A DNA stretch of 6,399 bases from Planctomycetaceae bacterium (GCA_031256755.1 JAIRPZ010000155.1:1-6399); one strand, 5' to 3'. Positions 1 through 6,163 are shown, counted from the first letter of the stretch. Made by a program: numbers and translations. Notes: generated from the letters alone by a model not told the origin.

Positions 1-864
1 TTTTATCCTGCTGCCAATATAAAGTTTATCGAAAAAATTATCGTTCTCATCCGCATTTTTCGGGTCAGAATTACTCACAACAACTTTTGCTCCGCGTCTG
101 CTCATTTTTGTAACAAAATCAGCTAACCGCTTTTGCTCCGCATCATCAAACGGCACTTCGGAATAGGTTGTGAACGCCGCTGTTGCTGTCAACGGACGAT
201 ACGGCGGGTCAAAATAGACAAACGTCTTTTCGTCAATAAACCATTCCGCTAATTGATAATCGCCGCTGATAATGCAGACATTCTGCAACCGTGCTGACAC
301 TGCTGTTAAATTATCCGCATCGCAAATCGTCGGAGCATTACCCGAACCCATCGGAACATTATGCTGTCCGTTTTGATTAACACGATACAATCCGTTGAAA
401 CACGTTTTATTCAGAAAAATAAACAACGCTGCCGTTTCGATTTGTTCGGTTAACGTTTTATTGCTTTGTTTTAATGAATTGAACTGTTTCCGTTTTTTGT
501 AATAAAATTCTTTGCGGTTATCTGTGTCAAGCGGGATGAACTGATCCTGCAATGTTTGCAGCAGCGGAATAAGTTTTTTGACATTGTCCCGAATGATTTG
601 ATAAGAGAGCATTAACTCCCGATTGATGTCGCTGATGTATATTTCCTGCAAATCATAACGGTTCAGAATATCAAACAGCACTGCCCCGCCGCCGACAAAC
701 GGTTCGGCGTATTTGGTGTATGTGCTGCCAAGTCCTTCAGGATATACTTTATGAATTTCCGGCAGCAGTTGATTTTTTCCGCCAACCCATTTGATAAACG
801 GACGGACAGGTGCAAAAACCGAAATGTGTTCAAAATGATTATGATACTGATTATGATTATACAT
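1..864 (-). CDS. dam: DNA adenine methylase, Dam/DpnIIA (D12 class) type, C-terminus cut by window edge
   Basis: This is an S-adenosylmethionine-dependent N6-adenine DNA methyltransferase. The visible 288 residues contain the D12-class motifs in order: FIKWVGGK near residues 23-30, AEPFVGGG at 53-60 (SAM binding), FNGLYRVN at 156-163, and the catalytic DPPY at 219-222, followed by SNSDP at 264-268. Order and spacing match Dam and DpnM, so GATC is the likely target, but specificity is inferred. About 20-40 C-terminal residues should lie beyond the left edge, so whether the end is intact cannot be seen. The start is the ATG at 864. It is the only start codon between the upstream in-frame stop (889-891) and the first conserved motif. 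The ribosome binding site is weak (AGG about 12 bases upstream). The start lies inside the end of the upstream small ORF (8-base overlap), which suggests translational coupling. The gene is visibly richer in AT than the genes to its right, which fits acquisition by transfer. It could be a solitary methylase or half of a restriction-modification pair whose nuclease is off the edge. Confidence 0.93.
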   Translation of the reverse strand, partial: MYNHNQYHNHFEHISVFAPVRPFIKWVGGKNQLLPEIHKVYPEGLGSTYTKYAEPFVGGGAVLFDILNRYDLQEIYISDINRELMLSYQIIRDNVKKLIPLLQTLQDQFIPLDTDNRKEFYYKKRKQFNSLKQSNKTLTEQIETAALFIFLNKTCFNGLYRVNQNGQHNVPMGSGNAPTICDADNLTAVSARLQNVCIISGDYQLAEWFIDEKTFVYFDPPYRPLTATAAFTTYSEVPFDDAEQKRLADFVTKMSRRGAKVVVSNSDPKNADENDNFFDKLYIGSRIK

Positions 865-1134
865 ACCATGATTGTACCTGATTTCCGTTCAGCATCAAGC
901 CCTGTGCGGAACGGCGTTTCCGGCAGCGGCCATCCATGCATTCGTCCATTTTATAACAGACATCGCATTTTTCTTGTAAAAGTTGAATCACATACATTGA
1001 TTGATGAATGTCATTATGCCGATTCCTGCGATGCCGCCGTGTGTGTTGTTCACGACAAACCGTATCGAGAAAATGCTGCTCAACGTAATCGTAATCAAAT
1101 CCGGTCGTTTTTGAATCAGCAAATACCGTTTCAC
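857..1134 (-). pseudogene. Small Cys-containing protein gene, apparently frameshifted
   Basis: I do not recognise this gene. One frame is open from 1140 down to the stop at 857-859 and ends with a cysteine cluster, EKCDVCYKMDECMDGRCRKR (CxxC, five residues, C, four residues, C), which looks like a small zinc-binding knuckle in a basic tail. That frame has no ATG, GTG or TTG until the ATG at 997, which alone would give 46 residues. A neighbouring frame starts at GTG 1134 and reads VKRYLLIQKRPD, then becomes hydrophobic. Adding one T to the TTT run at 1097-1099 joins the two into a coherent product of about 92 residues, with RPD followed by FDYDYVEQHFLDTV. A one-base deletion, a sequencing error or a programmed -1 shift would explain this. 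The reconstructed gene begins 13 bases after the ATPase stop, and its end overlaps the methylase start by 8 bases. That tight packing argues that it is, or recently was, a real gene. Function unknown; a methylase-linked DNA-binding or regulatory role would be speculation. Confidence 0.5.
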
Positions 1135-1147
1135 GTAATCATCAATG

Positions 1148-3352
1148 CTATTTGAGAAGCAATTCTACGCCGATAACCGGCAGTTTCCGCTCAATCTCAA
1201 TATGACGGCGGGGGAACATACGGACACGCGGTGCTTCTGTCTGATTCCGTATGGACTCCAACTCCGCACTGAGCGTCTGCTGCAAATCCGACAATTCTTT
1301 GAAAAAACCAAGATAGGCAGGAACAGCATTTTTCACTTCCGTCTCCACCAATTTTGCCGATTGATTGATGTTTTTTCCGGCTCTTTCGCTGACCTCGGCG
1401 GCTTGTTCAATTTTCTCCGCCGCCTGTAAAATACGCTGCATCACGGCTAATAACTGCATCTGAACAGTTGTGCCGTTTTTTTGCAATTCTTCCGATTTCC
1501 CCGCACGCGGTTCGCCCGGCGGCAATGCCGGACAATCCGTCCGAAACAAATCCGCCAGCGGAACAGCCGTGCCGCTTACCCGCTCGGCATTATCAAAGGT
1601 TTCGTCCAGACGGTTCTGCGGTTCCGCATCGACCGGCAAAGCGTGCAGCGAAGCCCGAAGAACGTTTGCCGCCGGCTGTTTCGGTGTTGCCAAAGGCGGT
1701 ACCGGCAGCGGAATCAACGTCCGCACCGGTATCTCCTGCTTTTCTTTTTGTTTCAGAAATTCCGAATAGGAAATACCGATGCGGTCTGAATCGTTTTCCG
1801 CCCGATGCCAATTCAGCACCACACGGGTTCCGGTTTGCGGATCAGGATATTCCGTGCCGCCTGCTGTTTCCGGCACCGTTTCCGTTGTCTGATAAGCATA
1901 ACCCGGCTCTTTTCGGATAAACCGCGGACGGTTTTCTAAGACTGCCGCGCCGTATTCCGCAAGTGCGTTTGTATCCATTCCCATTTCACTTTCAATATTA
2001 CAGGGGGCGATGCCGGTTGCAGGCAGTGCTGCCGATACCGGTTCCGTTTTTTTCGGCATCAATAAACCGACGAACATTCCCAGCCGGTGCAGCACTTTTT
2101 GCAGCACGTCTTTCCGGCGGATTTTACGGTCGCAGCGGACATAATTCAAGATCAATCTGCGGTATTCCGGTTTGATCCGCAGCGGCACGGTTTGATCCGC
2201 TTGATCCGCAAACGAAATTGCCGGTACCGCTGTTTCTTCCGGTTCATCTTCGTCTCCCTCTGGATAAGCCGGTTTATAAGTGCCGCCGTGTACACGCAAT
2301 TTTATTTCCGTTTTTTTGGCAGAATTTGCAGGCGGCGGTTCCGCTTCGTGTTCATCTAATGTTCCGAATTCCAGCGTATCGAATTGACGAAGAAGGAACG
2401 TATGTTTTTTATGCTTAACAATTTCATCAATTTCTTCCGGCGGCGTGAGCAATTTCGGCATTTCCGCAGAAATGTCTGTTTCGGCAATATGCTGCAACTC
2501 CGCCCATGCCGAGCGGATTCCGGCATCGGTCACCACTGCCTGCACGTCCGGCGAGGATGCCGTCCGCTCGGCTGTTTCTAAAGCCGCACGGCAAAGTTGA
2601 TTGATCAGACGCGGAATGCCTTCGGTGAACAGATGGATTTGCCGTTTTGCTTCGTCCGTAAAAACCGGCAGTTCGCCGGTTTGTTCCGTTATGTACCGGT
2701 CGGTTTCGGCAGCGGTAAACGGTTCGAGATAGCAGCGGGTCATAATCCGCTGACAAAATGCGGTCAATTGCGGGTGAGCCAGATTTTCCTCGAAACCGGA
2801 CGTTCCGGCAAGCACTGCGCAGCACTTTGACGGACAGCCGTCCGCCGAATCGGTCAGAAAACGCAGTTCTTCAAGCACTTCCAAACTTAAATACTGGGCT
2901 TCGTCAATGAGCAAAAGAAAACCGGCAGCCGGTTCCTGCCGGACGAAATCCAGAAATTGCAGACGCATTAAGACCGTTTCTTCGTCCGTACCGGCGATAG
3001 GGAAATGGTGAAAAAGTTGTGAAAACAGGGCTTTCGGGGTTTCTATTCGTCCATTGATGAATGTTGTCCGGTATTCTGTTTCGAACGATTGCCGCAGCCG
3101 ATGTAAAAGCAGTGTTTTACCGGCTCCGCTTTCTCCGAAGAGGAGCGACATCCCTTCGCTGTGCTGCACAGCCGATTCGATGTTTTGCCGCGCTTTTTCT
3201 GCGGAACCTGCGGGAAAATAACATTCTCTGTCAGGAACGAGCGGAAAGGGCTGACGTGTGAAACAAAAGCCGGGTTTGTCCATAATCGGGAGACGGTTTG
3301 CGCACAGAGTTGCTTTCGCATTCTGCCAGTCCGCCGTGTCCTTTTTCGGCAT
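1148..3352 (-). CDS. ExeA/GspA-like AAA ATPase with long low-complexity and coiled-coil C-terminus
   Basis: This is a P-loop ATPase of the AAA_22/ExeA type. Numbering from the ATG at 3352 (734 residues), a family-typical lead-in (FTRQPFPLVPD, about 31-41) precedes Walker A GESGAGKT (73-80) and Walker B LLLIDEAQ (146-153). The sensor-like CQRI segment (200-203) and the signature EGIPRLINQLC (244-254) follow. After about residue 295 come some 440 residues with no domain I recognise: acidic and Pro-rich linkers, a basic patch (about 400-430), and a helical Ala/Glu/Gln-rich segment likely to form a coiled coil (about 628-703). There is no signal peptide or clear membrane segment. Relatives include the type II secretion accessory ATPase ExeA and transposition ATPases such as TnsC; here neither secretin nor transposase genes adjoin, so the role is open. 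The start is uncertain. TTG 3403 has a GGA seven bases upstream and lies 15 bases after tilS; ATG 3283 best matches the usual family N-terminus but lacks a binding site; ATG 3352 is a compromise. Confidence 0.88.
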   Translation of the reverse strand: MPKKDTADWQNAKATLCANRLPIMDKPGFCFTRQPFPLVPDRECYFPAGSAEKARQNIESAVQHSEGMSLLFGESGAGKTLLLHRLRQSFETEYRTTFINGRIETPKALFSQLFHHFPIAGTDEETVLMRLQFLDFVRQEPAAGFLLLIDEAQYLSLEVLEELRFLTDSADGCPSKCCAVLAGTSGFEENLAHPQLTAFCQRIMTRCYLEPFTAAETDRYITEQTGELPVFTDEAKRQIHLFTEGIPRLINQLCRAALETAERTASSPDVQAVVTDAGIRSAWAELQHIAETDISAEMPKLLTPPEEIDEIVKHKKHTFLLRQFDTLEFGTLDEHEAEPPPANSAKKTEIKLRVHGGTYKPAYPEGDEDEPEETAVPAISFADQADQTVPLRIKPEYRRLILNYVRCDRKIRRKDVLQKVLHRLGMFVGLLMPKKTEPVSAALPATGIAPCNIESEMGMDTNALAEYGAAVLENRPRFIRKEPGYAYQTTETVPETAGGTEYPDPQTGTRVVLNWHRAENDSDRIGISYSEFLKQKEKQEIPVRTLIPLPVPPLATPKQPAANVLRASLHALPVDAEPQNRLDETFDNAERVSGTAVPLADLFRTDCPALPPGEPRAGKSEELQKNGTTVQMQLLAVMQRILQAAEKIEQAAEVSERAGKNINQSAKLVETEVKNAVPAYLGFFKELSDLQQTLSAELESIRNQTEAPRVRMFPRRHIEIERKLPVIGVELLLK

Positions 3353-3418
3353 AAACGGCTGCCGGTCTTTAATGCCGCCGCCGGAATTGATCCCAAGCGA
3401 CAACGGGCTGTCCGTTTT

Positions 3419-4372
3419 TCAGCCGGTAAACAGACGGATTTTTCCCCCGCCGCACTCCGCCGAAATGCCGCCCGGAAATGCAAAGCACCCGCCGTCCGAA
3501 AAAACAAGTTCGGCAAGACGCGACCATTGATCGTAATCCATTTCCAGCAAAGGAAATCCCTGCTTTTTCCAAATCCGTACAAAAATCGCCCGGCATACAG
3601 GCACAGAAAACACCCGCAGCCCTGCAACATTCAGAACCGTCTCCTTTTCCGTCTGCCGCTCTGTCACTGTTTCAATGATCCCGCTGAACAATTCGGACAA
3701 TACCGTTTCATTATCGCCCGCCAGAACGGATAAGCGGACAACAGCCGCATCAATTCGGGGATTGAACGTCTCCCGCAAAACCGGCAGCAACTGATTCCGT
3801 ATCCGGTTGCGGGTGAACCGGCAATCCCCGTTGGAATGATCCTGCCGGAACGTTTTGCCCGAAGCGTTCAAAAATTCAAGAATCTCTTTTCGCCGGAGAG
3901 ACAGCATCGGACGGATAAGCGTCACCGCATGACTGACTTGCCGGATTTGCGGAATACCGGACAGCCCTTCCAATCCGGTACCGCGGAGAATCCGCAGCAA
4001 AACGGTTTCGGTTTGATCATCCGCCGTGTGCGCCGTTGCCGCAAAACGGAAACCGGCTTCCTCTGTTTTGCGTATCAAAAATTGATACCGTATTTTTCGT
4101 AACGAATTTTCACTGAACGAACCGTCAGGATTTTTGGTAACGATATGTTCAAAATATGGAAACCGGTATTCCTCTGCGGTCCGGCGTACAAATTCGGCAT
4201 CGCCGTCCGATTCAATGCCGCGGAGACCGTGATTGACGTGAGCAACGGCTATTTTCCCGCCGCAAGGACAGAGTCCGGCAAGAGCATGCAGCATCGCCGT
4301 GCTGTCCGCCCCGCCGGAAACCGCCGCAAGGAGTCCGTAATGAAAAACATCTGCCGGAAGTAAAAGGTGCAA
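3419..4372 (-). CDS. tilS: tRNA(Ile)-lysidine synthase TilS
   Basis: TilS is a cytoplasmic enzyme that uses ATP and lysine to convert the wobble C34 of the tRNA(Ile) CAU anticodon to lysidine, so that it reads AUA and is charged with isoleucine. The N-type ATP pyrophosphatase loop SGGADS is at residues 19-24, followed by AHVNHGLRG (44-52), ENSLRKIRY (88-96) and the family block HTADDQTETVLLRILRG (115-131) with LEGLSGIP shortly after. A later RNRIRNQLLP segment is also typical. At 317 residues it is a short form lacking most of the C-terminal extension of the Escherichia coli enzyme, similar in size to the Aquifex protein. The start is TTG 4372. It is the only start codon after the in-frame stop at 4394-4396, and it has GGAGG five bases upstream. 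It lies 21 bases behind the cyclotransferase gene and 66 (or 15) bases ahead of the ATPase gene, which suggests co-transcription. Confidence 0.96.
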   Translation of the reverse strand: MHLLLPADVFHYGLLAAVSGGADSTAMLHALAGLCPCGGKIAVAHVNHGLRGIESDGDAEFVRRTAEEYRFPYFEHIVTKNPDGSFSENSLRKIRYQFLIRKTEEAGFRFAATAHTADDQTETVLLRILRGTGLEGLSGIPQIRQVSHAVTLIRPMLSLRRKEILEFLNASGKTFRQDHSNGDCRFTRNRIRNQLLPVLRETFNPRIDAAVVRLSVLAGDNETVLSELFSGIIETVTERQTEKETVLNVAGLRVFSVPVCRAIFVRIWKKQGFPLLEMDYDQWSRLAELVFSDGGCFAFPGGISAECGGGKIRLFTG

Positions 4373-4377
4373 AGCCG

Positions 4378-4382
4378 CCTCC
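4378..4382 (-). promoter_or_regulatory. Ribosome binding site GGAGG that fixes the TTG start of tilS
   Basis: On the minus strand GGAGG lies five bases before the TTG at 4372. There is no ATG or GTG between the upstream in-frame stop and the PP-loop, so this site is the main support for a TTG start. It sits in the 21-base gap after the cyclotransferase stop codon, where ribosomes ending on that gene could reinitiate. Confidence 0.75.
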
Positions 4383-4393
4383 GCCGTTTGAAA

Positions 4394-5209
4394 CTACTGT
4401 TCAGGAACGATCAGTTTGAAACAATACATCACATCCCAGTTTTTTCCGGTGATATAAACGTGTCCGGTTTTCGGATCGAAAGCAATGCCGTTGAGGACGC
4501 TGTCTCTTCCGGCAGCAGGGTCGCGTCTGATTTTTTCCGGGACAAAAGCAGTCATATCAATCCAGCCGATAACCGTTCCCTTGTTCGGCTCAATGCGGAC
4601 AATCTGTGTGGTCTGCCACACGTTTGCCCAGATTTCTCCATGAATCCATTCCAATTCGTTGAGGTTTCGGACCGGGTACGTTTTCTTTGTCTTCCTGTTT
4701 TTGTCAGAGACCTCAATTTTCCGTTTCAGTTTGAATGTTTTCGGATCAAGAAACCGCAGCGTACTGGTACCGTCGCTCATAATGAGATTCTGACCGTCGA
4801 AAGTCAGCCCCCAGCCCTCGCCGTTGTAAGGGAATTGTCCGGTTTTTTGCAGCGTTTTTTTATCGAAAACGAAACAGGTTTTCTCCCGCCAGGTCAGAAG
4901 ATACAGCGAATCGCCGGCAAGAGCGAGTCCTTCGGCAAAGAACTGCGGGGGAACAGTAACGTGAGCCGAAACCGTTCCGCTGCGGGGATTCACATGCCGC
5001 AGTGTCGATTGTCCGTATTGTCCGGTACTTTCGTAAAGGATGCCGTCATCCCAGACGAGTCCCTGCGTGTAAGCACCGGTATCGTGAGGATACGATGCAG
5101 CCGGACGCAGCGTGATTTGTTCCGGTAATTCCGCCCGGATACCGGTATTGCGGACGCACGCTCCCCACAATAAGCCGCCGGCTGCCATCATCATCAAAAA
5201 CCTCGTCAT
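4394..5209 (-). CDS. Secreted glutaminyl-peptide cyclotransferase (beta-propeller, bacterial/plant type)
   Basis: The product resembles the five-bladed beta-propeller glutaminyl cyclotransferases (PF05096 family), which turn N-terminal glutamine of peptides and exported proteins into pyroglutamate. Numbering from the ATG at 5209 (271 residues), family segments are HDTGAYTQGLVW (42-53), YESTGQYGQSTLR (59-71), FAEGL (91-95), YNGEGWGLTFDG (128-139), MSDGT (144-148), NELEWIHGEIWANVW (184-198) and LNGIAFDP (239-246). E93 in FAEGL is a candidate for the catalytic glutamate, by recalled similarity to the Xanthomonas enzyme. The first 18 residues form a short export signal (TR, then a hydrophobic stretch ending LLWGAC). 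C18 could be a lipidation site, although tryptophan at -3 is unusual for a lipobox, so export to the periplasm is firmer than lipidation. Adjacent ATGs at 5212 and 5209 follow GGAGG by one and four bases; the second has better spacing. An upstream in-frame ATG at 5305 would add 32 residues and spoil the signal. It is likely the first gene of the minus-strand cluster. Confidence 0.92.
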   Translation of the reverse strand: MTRFLMMMAAGGLLWGACVRNTGIRAELPEQITLRPAASYPHDTGAYTQGLVWDDGILYESTGQYGQSTLRHVNPRSGTVSAHVTVPPQFFAEGLALAGDSLYLLTWREKTCFVFDKKTLQKTGQFPYNGEGWGLTFDGQNLIMSDGTSTLRFLDPKTFKLKRKIEVSDKNRKTKKTYPVRNLNELEWIHGEIWANVWQTTQIVRIEPNKGTVIGWIDMTAFVPEKIRRDPAAGRDSVLNGIAFDPKTGHVYITGKNWDVMYCFKLIVPEQ

Positions 5210-5213
5210 CATT

Positions 5214-5218
5214 CCTCC
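5214..5218 (-). promoter_or_regulatory. Ribosome binding site of the cyclotransferase gene
   Basis: The minus strand reads AGGGAGGAATGATG here. The GGAGG core is one base from the first ATG and four from the second, which favours the second (5209) and rules against the longer in-frame start at 5305, which would put this site inside the coding region. Confidence 0.7.
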
Positions 5219-5253
5219 CTTTGCCGCTTTGTTCCGGCAGCGGGGGAGTGTAC

Positions 5254-5284
5254 AGAAAAAAAGAAAAACAGGGAAGAGGAAAAA
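5254..5284. other. Purine tract in the divergent intergenic region
   Basis: On the plus strand 30 of 31 bases are A or G (one C at 5269), giving a T/C-rich tract on the minus strand about 45-75 bases ahead of the cyclotransferase start. It may be part of a promoter or a 5' leader. I found no convincing -35/-10 pair beside it. The whole 5213-5468 gap carries no gene that I can support. Confidence 0.4.
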
Positions 5285-5285
5285 T

Positions 5286-5326
5286 CCGTTTTGCATGCCG
5301 GTCAAAACGGAGACCGTAAATCTCCG
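5286..5326. repeat. Two overlapping short inverted repeats in the divergent intergenic region
   Basis: CCGTTTTG (5286-5293) pairs perfectly with CAAAACGG (5303-5310) around a 9-base loop. The last three bases of that arm begin a second perfect pair, CGGAGA (5308-5313) with TCTCCG (5321-5326), around a 7-base loop. The two hairpins share 5308-5310 and so exclude each other. No T-run follows on either strand close enough to call a terminator. They could be operator-like or leader structures; no function is shown. Confidence 0.4.
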
Positions 5327-5373
5327 CTGATTGATAAAACCGTTTCACCGCAGCGGGGGGATTTTTCTTTATG

Positions 5374-5387
5374 CCGTTTACAAACGG
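5374..5387. repeat. Short palindrome CCGTTT-AC-AAACGG
   Basis: Six-base perfect arms surround a 2-base centre, a size and symmetry typical of a dimeric regulator site. It lies about 80 bases upstream of the start of the plus-strand gene at 5469. CCGTTT is common throughout this window, so chance is a real alternative. Confidence 0.3.
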
Positions 5388-5468
5388 GGCAAAGCCCGAA
5401 ACAGACGTTATACTGCGGACGGGCGTTTTGCCGCCGGTTTCCTCCCTTTTGTTTTTCACGGTTTTCCT

Positions 5469-6011
5469 ATGTTCCGCCGATTCGGTCAAGTTGCCGCTGT
5501 TTGCCTGTTTTGCGGCTGTCTGACGATCAATATCGTCTTGTTTTCGGAGAGACAGCATCCGTCTTCCGATACAGCCGCAGCCGGCAGTGCCGGCGAACCG
5601 GCTGACGTATCCGGTTTTGAGAGTTCTCCGCTGCCGGAGCCGTCTGCGGCGAATGCGGCACCGGCGGCGGCATCCCGTTCTGCACCGCCGGCACTTTCGC
5701 CGCTGACCGGCACACAGCATTTACTGCCGGAACACACTGATCCGCCGGAATCCGTGCCGGAAAAATCAAATGCGGAACCGGCGGTTCCGCCGGAGAGCCA
5801 TTCGGAGGAAAAACCGGTCATTGTTCCGGCGGGTATTTCTCCACATCCTGATGCCGCCGCACCGGTAACGGCAACGCAGTTTACTCCTTCTGTCTTTTCT
5901 GTTTCTCCTGCCCCTTCTGTGCCGCTGCCGCCGGCGGCGAAACCGCATGCCGGAATTGTTTGGGAAGATACAGCCACCGTACTGGAACAGCCGATCCGCT
6001 ATGACCGCTGA
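5469..6011 (+). CDS. Membrane-anchored Pro/Ala-rich hypothetical protein
   Basis: I do not recognise a family. From the ATG at 5469 the 180-residue product begins with a basic MFRRF and a single hydrophobic segment of about 20 residues (roughly 6-25, AVCLFCGCLTINIVLF). This would act as an uncleaved signal anchor or a signal peptide. The remaining 155 residues are a low-complexity region rich in Pro, Ala, Ser and Glu with no predicted globular core, ending in a more ordinary tail with VWEDTATVLEQPIRYDR. Such a layout suggests a flexible stalk in the periplasm. No ribosome binding site precedes the ATG. The frame is open further upstream to a TTG at 5331, but those codons look non-coding. It is divergent from the cyclotransferase gene and may share regulation with it. 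A real gene is likely but not certain, because the reverse strand is also open for 163 codons in this GC-rich stretch. Confidence 0.6.
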   Translation: MFRRFGQVAAVCLFCGCLTINIVLFSERQHPSSDTAAAGSAGEPADVSGFESSPLPEPSAANAAPAAASRSAPPALSPLTGTQHLLPEHTDPPESVPEKSNAEPAVPPESHSEEKPVIVPAGISPHPDAAAPVTATQFTPSVFSVSPAPSVPLPPAAKPHAGIVWEDTATVLEQPIRYDR

Positions 6012-6033
6012 CAGTGCTTGCCGGGCAGCAGTT

Positions 6034-6130
6034 AGTTTGCAGGCATCAGACGGCAGACGGCAGCAATCTTTCTTCTGCCGTCTGCTGTCTGCAAACTGCC
6101 GTCTCTCCAATTATCAATTCTCAATGCCCT
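6034..6130. repeat. Palindromic block of degenerate heptanucleotide repeats
   Basis: A 23-base arm at 6034-6056 pairs with 6075-6097 at 21 of 23 positions around an 18-base loop. The block also has a 7-base period. From 6034 it reads AGTTTGC, AGGCATC, AGACGGC, AGACGGC, AGCAATC. After a 6-base break it continues from 6075 as CTGCCGT, CTGCTGT, CTGCAAA, CTGCCGT, CTCTCCA, ATTATCA, ATTCTCA, ATGCCCT. This resembles the short tandemly repeated heptamers (STRR) known from cyanobacterial and other genomes and often found between genes. It begins 23 bases after the stop of the Pro/Ala-rich gene. The hairpin could end or stabilise that transcript, but no T-run follows, so I do not call a terminator. Confidence 0.7.
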
Positions 6131-6139
6131 AGATATATT
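6111..6139 (+). promoter_or_regulatory. Candidate sigma-70-type promoter for the Rpn-like gene
   Basis: TTATCA (6111-6116, four of six to TTGACA) and TATATT (6134-6139, five of six to TATAAT) are separated by 17 bases. Transcription would start near 6146, giving a leader of about 18 bases before the ATG at 6164. The -35 element lies inside the heptad repeats. A second TAGAAT at 6152-6157 is too close to the start codon to serve. The call rests on sequence match alone. Confidence 0.35.
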
Positions 6140-6163
6140 TCTCGAAACGGGTAGAATAAGTGC

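Noticed and set aside
751..1155. 134-codon plus-strand open frame across the methylase start
   Set aside because: It overlaps the conserved N-terminal motif region of the methylase and the small Cys ORF on the other strand, and reads as low-information sequence.
2168..2209. Repeat of CGGTTTGATCCGC at 2168 and 2188 with a third partial copy at 2201
   Set aside because: It lies inside the ATPase coding region in its low-complexity part, where local duplication is expected. No further copies suggest a functional element.
3043..3630. 195-codon minus-strand open frame across the tilS end and the ATPase start
   Set aside because: It is out of frame with both recognised genes and covers their conserved regions, including the ATPase P-loop.
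4367..5128. 253-codon plus-strand open frame
   Set aside because: It lies antisense to the clear cyclotransferase gene and the tilS start, has no recognisable motifs, and reflects the GC-rich codon use of the true gene.
5300..5305. TTGACC as a -35 box for the cyclotransferase gene on the minus strand
   Set aside because: At 16-18 bases downstream there is only TTTCCT-like sequence, not a credible -10 box.
5331..5468. TTG-initiated N-terminal extension of the Pro/Ala-rich gene
   Set aside because: It has no binding site, would bury the signal anchor 50 residues inside, and its codons look intergenic.
5486..5977. 163-codon minus-strand open frame, Gly/Ala/Ser-rich
   Set aside because: It is antisense to the Pro/Ala-rich gene. 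The plus frame has a sensible start, a signal anchor and a non-repetitive tail, while this frame has neither signal nor binding site. Some doubt remains.
6034..6097. Intrinsic terminator after the Pro/Ala-rich gene
   Set aside because: The stem is long and stable, but the bases after it (GCCGTCTCTCC) are not a T-run, so a repeat element is the better description.
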